64,000 nt of DNA from Enterococcus diestrammenae (GTDB taxonomy: Bacteria; Bacillota; Bacilli; Lactobacillales; Enterococcaceae), in contig NZ_MAEI01000012.1 of the NCBI RefSeq assembly GCF_009933255.1, positions 1 to 64,000 of the forward strand. Direction: 5' to 3'. The notes below the pieces were generated by a model. It saw only the letters and a list, made by a program, of their open reading frames with translations, was not told where the DNA came from and did no database searches. A program made the translations under genes and the position numbers. Below, one piece after another: positions 44,531 through 53,731 of this stretch (the first letter of the stretch is position 1; each line of letters begins with the position of its first letter).

Positions 44531-46411
44531 TTAATCCAACTCCACTTTGCCGGTATAAAGTTGGTAATACAAGCCTTTTTCTTGGATTAAGGAATCGTGA
44601 TCCCCTCGTTCGATAATCCGGCCGTGATCCAAGACCATGATGACATCCGAGTTTTGGATGGTAGACAGTCGGTGAGCGATGACAAAGACGGTGCGCCCGG
44701 TCATCAGCTTATCCATTCCCTCTTGAACGATGCGTTCCGTCCGAGTATCGATACTGGAGGTCGCTTCATCAAGGATCATCACCGGAGGATCCGCAATCGC
44801 TGCTCGAGCAATTGCGAGTAATTGGCGTTGCCCTTGAGATAAGCCTTCACCATCTCCGGTAATCACCGTGTCATACCCTTCTGGCAGATGCTTGATAAAG
44901 GTATCGGCATTGGCTAATCTAGCTGCTGCTTCGACTTCTTCATCGGTAGCCGTCAATTTGCCGAAACGGATATTTTCTCGAACAGTACCAGTGAAGAGGT
45001 GCGTATCTTGTAAAACGATTCCTAATGACCGTCGTAATGAATCTTTTTTGATTTTTTGGATGTTGATTCCGTCGTAACGGATTTTCCCCTCTTGGATATC
45101 GTAAAAGCGGTTAATCAAATTGGTAATCGTCGTTTTTCCTGCACCAGTCGCTCCAACAAAAGCGATTTTTTGACCGGGATTGGCGTAGATATTGATATCA
45201 TGTAAGACGATGTTTTCTGGCACGTAGCCAAAGTCCACGTCTTCAAAGACTACATCACCCGTCAGCTTGGTAAACGTAGTCGTGCCATCAGAATGGGGAT
45301 GTTTCCACGCCCACATGCCGGTGCGTTCCGGTGTTTCCACCACTTTTCCAGCAACTTCTTTAGCGTTGACCAATGTGACATAGCCTTCATCGGATTCGGA
45401 TTTTTCATCCAACAAGCCGAAGATCCGATTTGCTCCAGCCAAGGCCATGATGACAAAATTGATTTGCTGGGAGATTTGGCTGATGGGGCCATTCAGCGAA
45501 CGGCTTAATTGTAAGAATGAAGCAATCATCCCCACCGTCAAGCCACTGATGCCATGGATGGCAAAGAGACCACCGATGATGGCAATCAAAATGTATTGTA
45601 CATTTAATAAGTTCATCATAATCGGCATCAATTGGTTTGCGTTGACGTTGGCTAGCGTCCCACTTTCTTGGAGAGCGTCATTGACTTGATCAAAATCAGT
45701 GATTGCTTGCGCTTCATGATTGAACACTTTAACCACTTTTTGACCGTGCATCATTTCTTCAATGTAGCCATTGACTTTCCCTAAATCTCGTTGTTGGGCC
45801 CCAAAATACCGACCACTTCGCTTAGAAATAAAGCGAACAACATTCAACATCAAAAAGACGGACACCATGACAAACAAGGTCAACGGTAAGCTTAAGCTAA
45901 ACATGGCAATAAAGACTGAAATAAAGGTGATCAATGCGGACATCAAGTTGGGAATACTTTGAGAAATCATTTGGCGTAAAGTATCGGTATCATTAGTGAA
46001 ATGACTCATGATATCCCCATGAGCATGACTATCAAAATAACGAATCGGCAAAGTTTCCAGATGGGTAAACATCTGATCCCGGATTTTCTTTTGGGTACCT
46101 TCGCTGATTTTTACCATGGTAAAGTTATAAATCAAACCCGCCGCTACACCGACGAAATAAATCAGTGCCATTTGCATTATCGCTTGTAGTAAGCCGGCAA
46201 AGTCAGGATTGCTTTGGCCAAGCATCGGTGTGATGTGCTTGTCGATGACCGTTTGAATAAACAGTGACCCTTGGACATTGGCAAAGGCCGAAAGTACTAT
46301 CATGACAAAGACCATGATTAGTTGCAATTTGTAATCACTGAACATCAACTTCAAGAGCCGCTTTAAGGTTCTTAATGGTGAAGCAGTGTTGATTCCTGGA
46401 TTATTCCCCAT
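44531..46411 (-). CDS. Heterodimeric ABC exporter, subunit with canonical ATP site
   Basis: 626 residues: six-helix exporter domain, then ATPase domain. Walker A GATGAGKTT, signature LSQGQRQLL, Walker B MILDEATSSIDT with the catalytic Glu. The signature has SQ instead of SG, which occurs in such half-transporters. Start ATG 46411 (MGNNPG) is preferred; earlier in-frame starts lie inside the upstream gene without a ribosome site. It overlaps the partner gene by 11 bases. The pair looks like EfrCD/BmrCD-type multidrug exporters. Confidence 0.9.
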   Translation of the reverse strand: MGNNPGINTASPLRTLKRLLKLMFSDYKLQLIMVFVMIVLSAFANVQGSLFIQTVIDKHITPMLGQSNPDFAGLLQAIMQMALIYFVGVAAGLIYNFTMVKISEGTQKKIRDQMFTHLETLPIRYFDSHAHGDIMSHFTNDTDTLRQMISQSIPNLMSALITFISVFIAMFSLSLPLTLFVMVSVFLMLNVVRFISKRSGRYFGAQQRDLGKVNGYIEEMMHGQKVVKVFNHEAQAITDFDQVNDALQESGTLANVNANQLMPIMMNLLNVQYILIAIIGGLFAIHGISGLTVGMIASFLQLSRSLNGPISQISQQINFVIMALAGANRIFGLLDEKSESDEGYVTLVNAKEVAGKVVETPERTGMWAWKHPHSDGTTTFTKLTGDVVFEDVDFGYVPENIVLHDINIYANPGQKIAFVGATGAGKTTITNLINRFYDIQEGKIRYDGINIQKIKKDSLRRSLGIVLQDTHLFTGTVRENIRFGKLTATDEEVEAAARLANADTFIKHLPEGYDTVITGDGEGLSQGQRQLLAIARAAIADPPVMILDEATSSIDTRTERIVQEGMDKLMTGRTVFVIAHRLSTIQNSDVIMVLDHGRIIERGDHDSLIQEKGLYYQLYTGKVELD

Positions 46412-48140
46412 GTTCACCAAATCCTTTCCCTTGAGATTGATAGACTTCTTGGTAAATTTGATTGGATTGCAAGAGTTCCTCGTGGGTTCCGAGTCCATTG
46501 ATTTTCCCGTCATCCAGAACAATAATCATATCAGCGTCTTGAATCGAAGTAATTCGTTGGGAAATAATCAAGGTTGTCGTTCCAGGAATCGCTTCTTTTA
46601 AGCCGGCACGAATGGCTTGGTCAGTGCGAGTATCAACTGCACTGGTGGAGTCATCTAAGATTAAAATTTTTGGCTTTTTCAAAAGGGCACGGGCAATAGT
46701 TAGCCGTTGTTTTTGCCCTCCGGAGACATTGGAACCACCTTGTGCAATCATCGTATCGTATTTATCAGGAAATTCTTGGACAAAGGGATCAGCTTGGGCA
46801 ATTTTCGCTGCCGCCATAATCTCTTCATCGGTGGCGTGCTCGTTGCCCCATTTTAAGTTTTCCTTGATCGTGCCAGAAAACAAGACATTGTTTTGTAAGA
46901 CCATCGACACTTGATCCCGTAATGTTTCAATGTCATATTCCCGAACATCGCGACCGCCCACTAGGATGGCCCCATGGGTTACATCGTATAAGCGGGGAAT
47001 CAGTTGTACGAGGCTGGATTTCGAACTACCTGTCCCTCCAATAATACCCACTACCTGGCCAGATTTGATATCTAGATTGATGTTTTCTAATACTAGTTTG
47101 TTCATATCATCTGAATAACTAAAGCAAACATCTTTAAATTGGATACTGCCATCGGGGACGTTCATCACAGGATTTTTAGGATTGGTAATCTGACTTTCTT
47201 CATTAAAGACTTCGACGATTCGCTCAGCAGACGTCCGGGCAATCAAAATTTGCACGAAAGCCATGGAAATCATCATCAGGCTCATTAAAATTTGCATCGT
47301 GTAGTTAAACATGCTGACTAACTCACCAGTGGTTAAACTGGTGTCCACCACGATTAACTTCGCACCAACCCAAGACAACGCCAACATACAAGTATAAATT
47401 GCAAACTGCAATAAAGGCATATTAAAGGCAACAATCCGTTGGGCTAAGGTAAAGTCTTGATAAACCTTGGTGGAAACCTCATCAAATTGCTTTTCCTGAT
47501 GTTTCTCCCGGACAAAGGATTTGACGACGCGGATCCCCTGCAAGTTTTCTTGAACAACATTGTTTAAGCGGTCATAAGTATGAAAGACTTTAATGAATAA
47601 TGGATGGGCAAAGTGAATCACGACAGCCAAACCAATTGCTAAGAACGGTAAGACGGCCACATAGATTAAAATTAAGCGGGCATTGATGAAGCCCACCATC
47701 GTTAAGGAGAAAATCAAGAGCAAAGGACTCCGCACCAACATCCGGATGATCATTTGAAAGGCATTTTGGACATTGGTCACATCCGTCGTCATCCGCGTAA
47801 TCAAACCCGCAGTGGAGAAATGATCGATGTTCGCGAAGGAAAAACCTTGAATCCGTTCAAAAATATTGTGGCGTAAGTTGCGGGCGAAACCAGCAGAAGC
47901 CACCGCTCCTTTTCTAGCTCCCATGGTGCCGCAAAATAGCGCAAAAAGCCCACAAACAAAAAGCAAAAGACCGTATTTGACTATCGCTCCTGCATCACTT
48001 TTGGCGATACCTTGGTCGATCATGGCTGCCATGATCAAAGGCATGATAACATCCATGATCACTTCGCCACTGACAAATAATGGCGTTAAAAGGGTATCTT
48101 TTTTATAACTACCCACATTGGCTAAAAGGGTTTTTAGCAT
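46401..48140 (-). CDS. Heterodimeric ABC exporter, subunit with degenerate ATP site
   Basis: 579 residues: exporter membrane domain (LFVSGEVIMDVIMPLIMAAM at the start) plus ATPase. Walker A GGTGSSKSS, signature VSGGQKQRL, and Walker B LILDDSTSAVDT in which the catalytic Glu is Asp. This is the usual mark of the non-hydrolysing site partner of a heterodimer. ATG 48140 has GAAAGGAAGAG upstream. First gene of the operon, with an operator-like palindrome and a leader hairpin in front. Confidence 0.9.
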   Translation of the reverse strand: MLKTLLANVGSYKKDTLLTPLFVSGEVIMDVIMPLIMAAMIDQGIAKSDAGAIVKYGLLLFVCGLFALFCGTMGARKGAVASAGFARNLRHNIFERIQGFSFANIDHFSTAGLITRMTTDVTNVQNAFQMIIRMLVRSPLLLIFSLTMVGFINARLILIYVAVLPFLAIGLAVVIHFAHPLFIKVFHTYDRLNNVVQENLQGIRVVKSFVREKHQEKQFDEVSTKVYQDFTLAQRIVAFNMPLLQFAIYTCMLALSWVGAKLIVVDTSLTTGELVSMFNYTMQILMSLMMISMAFVQILIARTSAERIVEVFNEESQITNPKNPVMNVPDGSIQFKDVCFSYSDDMNKLVLENINLDIKSGQVVGIIGGTGSSKSSLVQLIPRLYDVTHGAILVGGRDVREYDIETLRDQVSMVLQNNVLFSGTIKENLKWGNEHATDEEIMAAAKIAQADPFVQEFPDKYDTMIAQGGSNVSGGQKQRLTIARALLKKPKILILDDSTSAVDTRTDQAIRAGLKEAIPGTTTLIISQRITSIQDADMIIVLDDGKINGLGTHEELLQSNQIYQEVYQSQGKGFGEHGE

Positions 48141-48184
48141 AGATCTCTTCCTTTCTATTTTTATATCGGAAATCAAAAATAATC

Positions 48185-48223
48185 AAAGAGACGATAGGAC
48201 TATACCTCTCCTACGTCTCTTTT
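48185..48223 (-). promoter_or_regulatory. Leader hairpin/possible attenuator of the ABC exporter
   Basis: Minus strand AAAGAGACG+AGGA / TCCT+CGTCTCTTT, then GATTATTTTTGATTT. It lies inside the transcript between the putative promoter and the first exporter gene. It could alternatively terminate the AAA+/VWA gene that ends at 48328. Confidence 0.5.
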
Positions 48224-48302
48224 TTGAGCTATTCCGTCTTATTAACTGTAGCGGAATAAAAAAACAATTACAAGGCTTGACATTTCAAAAAAGTCACACA
48301 TA

Positions 48303-48336
48303 GTTAACATAATATAATTATGCTAACTTAGTTTAA
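48303..48336 (-). promoter_or_regulatory. Exporter promoter overlapping a palindromic operator
   Basis: Minus strand TTAAAC (48336-48331), 16-base spacer, TATTAT (48314-48309). The 25-bp palindrome at 48303-48327 has 11-base arms GTTAACATAAT / ATTATGCTAAC with one mismatch and a 3-base centre, typical of MarR- or TetR-type sites. No regulator gene is adjacent. Confidence 0.5.
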
Positions 48337-50577
48337 GTACCGCCCTAATAGTCCAATCAACTCCTCTGGGAAAACCTTGAGATCCGTGATATCCAAGAAA
48401 CGGTGTTCTCCATAAATCTCGCGAATAATGTCTTGGTCTTCCCCGATAGCCGCTGCTAAAAAGATGATGCCTTGGCGTTCGTAGTCAGCGATGACTTGTT
48501 GAATATCTTCACGAGCTTTTTTGCCAGTATAATCTGGCAATGCCTTGGGTTGACCATCTGAGATCGATAGTAAGACTTTTGTCGTAGCTGTTTCGTGACT
48601 CAAAGCGTCGGCGAGCAGGCGCAACGGTACCCCATCGCGATTATTTTGCCGGGGCTTCATTCCAACTAATTTGCCAGCAACCTGAGAATAGTCATCGCTA
48701 AACTCTTTGTAAGAGTAAATTGAAGTTTTTTCCCGTGGCGAAAGATCAGCGGTATCGCCATACACCATGAATGGTAGTGCCAGTTCTTGTGAAAATTCCA
48801 ATACTGCTAGAGCGGCTTTTTTAGCTGCATCTAGGCGTCCCTCTCGAACCATTGAACCAGATTCGTCCACTCGTAAAGCAATTGCTAATGAAGGCGCTTC
48901 GTGAGGCGGATTTTTCTTCTCAAAGGTGCGAAAATCTTCATACGCAACACGACTCGCATCAAAACGCGTCCCAGTGTATTGGCCTCGATGAAATGAAGTA
49001 CTGGCTTCGTTTTCGAGGATTTCCTTGAGTTTGGTGATTAGGGGTCTGACTTGTGGACGAATTTCCCGTAACATTTCTTGAGCCAGTTTCTCATCTGTTG
49101 CGGTGGCATGGGGACGATGAATAATCAGCCCTTCTTTGGCATGGCTAGTAGCTCGAAGTAGTTTCCGGGCGGCTTGATTCAACCGTCTTTTTTTCTGAGT
49201 TTCATCTTCAAGGATTGTTTCCACCGTTGCACCGGTCTGGGGTTCACTTTCAGGATTACCCTCAGTCCCTTCTGAACTTTGCGCCACGCTATCATTGCGT
49301 TGCTGACTTTCTGGTAGATCCTCAGAAGTCTTCGCAGCTGTTTCTTGTTGAGACGCATCTGGGGTCGCAGTCTCAAGGTTGTCTTTTGTCAAGGAATCTG
49401 AGAGAGTCGCAGCATCCTCAGCCGCTTCGGAAACTAAAGTCACAGCTTCCTCGGTAATATTGCGGGCCGCCGCTTCTTCTTGATTTAAACGCCGTCCCTG
49501 TTTATACCCCTGTAAAGGTCGTTCGTGATACCAGCTGGACAAGTCTTTTAAAAGACTACTGCTAGATAAGGTCTCTTCCAAGATTTTCAATTCTGTTGGC
49601 TCGGTGGTGAGCTTATAAAGAACTTTGGGATACAAAGTTTTTAAAGGGTCTTGTCCTTGCTTGAGGCTATTCACCCAATAAAAATACGAGCGCATCCCCG
49701 CGACGCCTTTGATGGCATTAGCTTTGGCGCCCTCTTCTAAAAGACGAATGATTTTTGCCATTAACAGCAAGGGTTCTTCTTCAGTAAAGCCCGTTTTGGC
49801 CTCCCCGCGACTAACCATGACTTCCAACGGTGGTAAGTCCATCTTTTCAGCATGTTGCATACGATCCCGCAAAGATTCATTGAGGGGGCGAGTACCTTGA
49901 TAGTTACGGTTGGTGGTGATCACGACGACACAGTCAGGATGTCGTCGGACGAGACCAGTCGGTGTATTCAGCATCCCATTGGCTTCTAACGCGGAATTAA
50001 GAGCTACCATCACGGAAGCATCGCGAATCACAGTCGGTTCTTGGATTTCCAGAAGATAGCCTTTTTCCAATGCACGTAAGATTTCTGATGGATAAAAACG
50101 ATATTGTACAGGGGTGACACTACTATTTTCAATCCGCGCCATCAGTTGGGCAAGTTTTTCCTTGGCCCCAGCTGGTGGGAGGGAAAAATGCTGTTCAATC
50201 AAGGTTAAGACTGCTTGCAAACTATCCGTTTGGTAGATGGCTTCCAACAGGTCTCCATCTGCCTCACGGTCTTCTGTCACGGGTAATAAGGCGCCAAAGA
50301 CATCGGATTTGTCCATGTCGGCAAAACAGGTTACTTTGGTATAAGGTAGCTGTAATTGGTAGGACAACGCTTTGGCTAGTTCGGTTTTCCCAGAACCAGC
50401 ATCTCCTTCCAAAAGGACATTGAAAATCTTGAGTTCGGGATCTTCCCAGTTGGCTTTGATTTCAGAGGCCACCCGCAGTTCGACTTCACCGGTTTGGTGA
50501 CTGGCGGGTTTTTGCCAAATCATTTTTTGTTCCAATTTACTAAAGACCCGACCGGCTGTTACTTCGTATTCTGTCAA
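48328..50577 (-). CDS. MoxR-type AAA+ ATPase fused to a VWA domain (chelatase-like)
   Basis: 749 residues. The N-terminal AAA+ module (about 40-330) has Walker A LLEGDAGSGKTEL, a Walker B-like YLLEIQEP, sensor ITTNRN and an arginine-rich LNESLRDRM. A low-complexity acidic Ser/Thr/Gln linker spans about 380-465. The C-terminal VWA domain (about 570-749) has the MIDAS motif DESGSM with later Asp and Thr ligands (SISDGQ). Separate CobS/CobT or MoxR/VWA proteins do the equivalent job elsewhere: ATP-driven metal insertion or protein remodelling. TTG 50577 is the start, with GAGGAGGGG upstream. The metal or client is unknown. Confidence 0.85.
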   Translation of the reverse strand: MTEYEVTAGRVFSKLEQKMIWQKPASHQTGEVELRVASEIKANWEDPELKIFNVLLEGDAGSGKTELAKALSYQLQLPYTKVTCFADMDKSDVFGALLPVTEDREADGDLLEAIYQTDSLQAVLTLIEQHFSLPPAGAKEKLAQLMARIENSSVTPVQYRFYPSEILRALEKGYLLEIQEPTVIRDASVMVALNSALEANGMLNTPTGLVRRHPDCVVVITTNRNYQGTRPLNESLRDRMQHAEKMDLPPLEVMVSRGEAKTGFTEEEPLLLMAKIIRLLEEGAKANAIKGVAGMRSYFYWVNSLKQGQDPLKTLYPKVLYKLTTEPTELKILEETLSSSSLLKDLSSWYHERPLQGYKQGRRLNQEEAAARNITEEAVTLVSEAAEDAATLSDSLTKDNLETATPDASQQETAAKTSEDLPESQQRNDSVAQSSEGTEGNPESEPQTGATVETILEDETQKKRRLNQAARKLLRATSHAKEGLIIHRPHATATDEKLAQEMLREIRPQVRPLITKLKEILENEASTSFHRGQYTGTRFDASRVAYEDFRTFEKKNPPHEAPSLAIALRVDESGSMVREGRLDAAKKAALAVLEFSQELALPFMVYGDTADLSPREKTSIYSYKEFSDDYSQVAGKLVGMKPRQNNRDGVPLRLLADALSHETATTKVLLSISDGQPKALPDYTGKKAREDIQQVIADYERQGIIFLAAAIGEDQDIIREIYGEHRFLDITDLKVFPEELIGLLGRYLN

Positions 50578-50590
50578 CGGTTTCCCCTCC

Positions 50591-51052
50591 TCAATAGCCA
50601 GCTTCCTCTAATAATCGTTTCAAGGTACGCAAGCGCTGCCCTAATAATTCCCCATCTTTTTGGAGCAAGTCATGAAAAGCAACAATATCCTCATCAATCG
50701 TTGGATTATCTGTCGCTACTTCAACAGTCATACGGTTACCTTGTAAGCCGATAATGTCGACTTGTGGGTTTTCAGGGTTATAAAACTTGTCATAGCGATA
50801 AGCATTTTGAAAATACAAATTCCCCTGGGCTAAGAAAATCGCCATATCTAAAATGCGGCTAAAGGGTTGACTATCAAGGGTTTGCCACCCATCCCCTTCC
50901 TTTTGCAGCAACGTACCAAGCAATTCTTGATTGTCTGCTGATAAGCCTAGCGTTAGTTTTTTTTCAGGCTGGCTTTGGGCTAAGCGCCCATCAATTTGTT
51001 GGTAATTATCAACTTTTAGTACAGGTTTTTGCTGTATCTCTTTTTCATTCAT
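50591..51052 (-). CDS. Small conserved-looking partner of the AAA+/VWA protein
   Basis: 153 residues, soluble. KPVLKVDNYQQIDGRLAQ, LTLGLSADNQELLG, SRILDMAIFLAQ and a C-terminal helix are reminiscent of DUF6530-type proteins, but I am not certain. ATG 51052 is chosen because AAAGG abuts ATG 51061 and lies 9 bases before 51052. It ends 13 bases before the AAA+/VWA start, so the two form an operon. It may be an adaptor or substrate. Confidence 0.65.
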   Translation of the reverse strand: MNEKEIQQKPVLKVDNYQQIDGRLAQSQPEKKLTLGLSADNQELLGTLLQKEGDGWQTLDSQPFSRILDMAIFLAQGNLYFQNAYRYDKFYNPENPQVDIIGLQGNRMTVEVATDNPTIDEDIVAFHDLLQKDGELLGQRLRTLKRLLEEAGY

Positions 51053-51161
51053 TGTCGTCATCCTTTATTCAACGTGTTATCTAAATTATAACGAGTCCCA
51101 GCCGAAGTGCCAAACAATCGGTTTTTCGGTGGGAGACAAACGCGTGGAGCAGATCTTAGTC

Positions 51162-51190
51162 AAAAAAAAGAAGATGTCGCCACATCTTCT
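51162..51190 (-). terminator. Intrinsic terminator of degV
   Basis: Minus strand AGAAGATGT / ACATCTTCT stem, 4-base loop and eight T. Confidence 0.88.
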
Positions 51191-51203
51191 AATCACTATG
51201 AAA

Positions 51204-52052
51204 TTAATAAGGAGAAATCGCAATTCCAATCGCCTTTTCACCTAGATGAGTACCAATCACTGGTCCAAAATGGCCGATGGTAATCTGAGCCTCGGGATAT
51301 TTTTCTTGTAACTTGGCTTTCTCAATTTTTGCGACTTCTAAATTATTGGCATGAATAACAAAAAATTGCACAGGTTGGTCAATCGCCGCCGCTTTTTGCC
51401 CAACGATATCTTCGGCACGAGCAAAGGCTTTTTTGCTGGAACGAATCTTTTCAAAGAGAACAATTTTGCCTTCTACAAAGGTCAAGATCGGTTTAATTTT
51501 TAATAAACCACCCAATAAAGCTGCCCCATTAGTCAGGCGCCCCCCACGGACGAGGTTGTTTAAGTCATCCACGATTAAGTAGGCATAGACATTGTCCCGA
51601 ATAAATGCCAGTCGTTCTTTGATTTCTGCTAAAGAAGCACCTGCATCATTCATATCTAAAGTGGCTTTCACCATATTCCCCATCGGCATGGAAGTAATTC
51701 GTGAATCAAAAGGGATAATCTTCAATCCAGAAAAATCATCCTTGATCGCTTCTAAGGTACTGACAAAACCGGAGATTCCAGCTGATAAGTGAATGCTGAT
51801 AACGGTGTCGTAGCCTTGTTTTTGTAAATCATCATATAATGCCAAGACTTCGCCTAAAACCGGTTGTGAGGTTTTAGGAAACTCTTTACTGGTATTTAAC
51901 ATTTCATAAAAGGCATCGGCTTCAATGTCTTGCCCTTCGCTATAACTTTTTCCATCGATAATCACGGGAATCGGAATCACAAATAAATCTGGATGCTGTT
52001 GGATATCCTCTGGTAAAACCGCCGAGCTATCGGTAACGACTGCTAATTTCAT
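51204..52052 (-). CDS. DegV-family fatty-acid-binding protein
   Basis: 282 residues. VTDSSAVLP at the N-terminus, TSQPVLGEVLALYD, SIHLSAGISG and the C-terminal HFGPVIGTHLGEKAIG are DegV hallmarks. Such proteins carry fatty acids to the FakA kinase. Monocistronic with GAGGTT upstream. The fakA partner is not in the window. Confidence 0.92.
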   Translation of the reverse strand: MKLAVVTDSSAVLPEDIQQHPDLFVIPIPVIIDGKSYSEGQDIEADAFYEMLNTSKEFPKTSQPVLGEVLALYDDLQKQGYDTVISIHLSAGISGFVSTLEAIKDDFSGLKIIPFDSRITSMPMGNMVKATLDMNDAGASLAEIKERLAFIRDNVYAYLIVDDLNNLVRGGRLTNGAALLGGLLKIKPILTFVEGKIVLFEKIRSSKKAFARAEDIVGQKAAAIDQPVQFFVIHANNLEVAKIEKAKLQEKYPEAQITIGHFGPVIGTHLGEKAIGIAISPY

Positions 52053-52159
52053 GTAAAATCGAACCTCGTTTCAAGATTTCCTGAAACGTCTTTCGCAAAA
52101 AAAGACAATTCAGCTAAGAACATATTACTAAATATAGCACAAAGCGACTTGAATGGAAA

Positions 52160-52197
52160 TATGCGAAACGGAGAAAAAAGCTGCTTCGTTTCGCATA
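52160..52197. repeat. Perfect inverted repeat upstream of degV
   Basis: TATGCGAAACG / CGTTTCGCATA, 11-bp arms and a 16-base loop, in a 319-base gap with no gene. No T tract, so not a terminator; it may be a repeat remnant or operator. Confidence 0.5.
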
Positions 52198-52319
52198 GGT
52201 GGCCAGCTGTTAAATCCTCGAGTCCTTTCCTTTCGGCGGTACGTTGCTTTGAACTACTCAGAAAGGCGAAGCAAACAGTCGGTAATCGTGGGATTAGTTC
52301 ATCAGCTACGTCTATCTAT

Positions 52320-52359
52320 AAAAGCTACTACAAGTCCCTCTGAACTTGTGAGTAGCTTT
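52320..52359 (-). terminator. Intrinsic terminator of the LCP gene
   Basis: Minus strand AAAGCTACT.ACAAGT / ACTTGT.AGTAGCTTT with TTTT. Confidence 0.7.
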
Positions 52360-52371
52360 CGAATTGACTGT

Positions 52372-53520
52372 TTATTTTTCCCAAAAAGACTTGATGGCTT
52401 TTTGGTTTTTGTCTTGATCGATGACGAGGACGCTACCGCCCGCATAGTCTACTCCGTAAGACCAAGAGTCGTCAACAGGAATCGATAAGCGATCCACCCC
52501 ACCGGCGCCTTTAGCAATAGAAATAGTATTTTTTAGGAGATAGCTCATGGGCAAATTGGTGGCCGCTTCACCCATCACTTTACCACCAGCAAATGGCAGT
52601 TTTGCTAGCACCAAGGGATTTTTCATCCCACTAAAGACTGCGTTCATGACCTGTTGCTGGCGGCGGACCCGTCCAAAGTCCCCTTCCTCATCCATACGGA
52701 AACGAGCATATTGTAACAAGGTTAACCCGTCCATCTGTTGTTTGCCAGCTTTGATGGGTACTTCGAGATTTTTGCTCATGTCTTTTTCGGCATCAATTGT
52801 GACACCATTTGGAAACAGTGTATCAATCACACTCTCAAAAGATTGGAAATCAACAATCGTATAGTAACGGCATTCAATTCCAAAATTCTGTTTGAGGGTT
52901 TTCCGCAACAATTCTGCGCCGCCATATGCGTAAGCCGCATTAATCTTTGTTTGCCCCACTCCGGGAATGTCGACTAGGGTATCCCGCATGAAGGAAATGA
53001 GCTTCGGCTTTTTCGCCGGTCCGTCTAATTGCAGTACCATAATCGTATCAGCTCGGGCATTTTCCCCTTCCCGACTATCACTTCCCAGCAACAAAATATT
53101 GCTGGAACCATCGCTGTTTTTAAAGCCGTTAAAAGTGATGGCTTCTTGTTTGTCCATGTCGGCCCCTTGGTTAGCAGTCCATTTACCAGCAAAATAGGCC
53201 CCCACACAGAAGATTAACAACAGCAAAATCAGCTTCACGAAAAAGCGTAGGAAGCGATGTTTCTTGCGCTTTTGCGGTTTTTTTGGTCTGGGAGCCTTCC
53301 CGTTAGAACTGGGACCGGGACCCTGTGGTGGTTGTTTCCCACCAGTTCGTCTAGCCGTTGGTGTTTGTCCTTCGTCTGGGAGAATTTCCATATCCTCTGT
53401 TGTCCATTGCGGATCGGAGTTACTTTCTTGGGTGATCTGACGACGAGCAAAGAGTTTCCCCTTGTCTGCGCCAGCTAAATCTTCATATAATTTCTTGTTG
53501 CGGTCTTTGCGACTATCCAA
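52372..53520 (-). CDS. LytR-CpsA-Psr (LCP) family glycopolymer ligase
   Basis: 382 residues. A basic, Pro-rich cytosolic tail (1-85, KKPQKRKKHRF just before the membrane) precedes one membrane segment (about 90-112) and the extracellular LCP domain. LLLGSDSREGENARADT and SFMRDTLVDIPG hold the conserved Arg and Asp residues that bind the pyrophosphate of the lipid carrier. It attaches teichoic acids or other glycopolymers to peptidoglycan. TTG 53520 with GGAGTG upstream. It follows pheA on the same strand beyond a terminator. Confidence 0.9.
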   Translation of the reverse strand: MDSRKDRNKKLYEDLAGADKGKLFARRQITQESNSDPQWTTEDMEILPDEGQTPTARRTGGKQPPQGPGPSSNGKAPRPKKPQKRKKHRFLRFFVKLILLLLIFCVGAYFAGKWTANQGADMDKQEAITFNGFKNSDGSSNILLLGSDSREGENARADTIMVLQLDGPAKKPKLISFMRDTLVDIPGVGQTKINAAYAYGGAELLRKTLKQNFGIECRYYTIVDFQSFESVIDTLFPNGVTIDAEKDMSKNLEVPIKAGKQQMDGLTLLQYARFRMDEEGDFGRVRRQQQVMNAVFSGMKNPLVLAKLPFAGGKVMGEAATNLPMSYLLKNTISIAKGAGGVDRLSIPVDDSWSYGVDYAGGSVLVIDQDKNQKAIKSFWEK

Positions 53521-53663
53521 CTACGCCACTCCTATCTCATCTTGATGTATCCGTATCCTTTGATAACTAAGTACAGGATACCCTACCTCTTGGCAAATGT
53601 CTTTCGTCTTTGAAAATTTTACTCTTTTTTAGAAGATCTTGCTACGAACGACTTTGTCACATA

Positions 53664-53722
53664 GCAAAATGAAGCCCGGCTGTTCGGAAGACGCGATGTT
53701 TTCCGTCAGCAGGGCTTCATTA
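53664..53722 (-). terminator. Terminator of the aro operon
   Basis: Minus strand AATGAAGCCC / GGGCTTCATT with an inner CGGAA / TTCCG stem and TTTTG tail, directly after the pheA stop. Confidence 0.8.
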
Positions 53723-53731
53723 ACTTATTTT

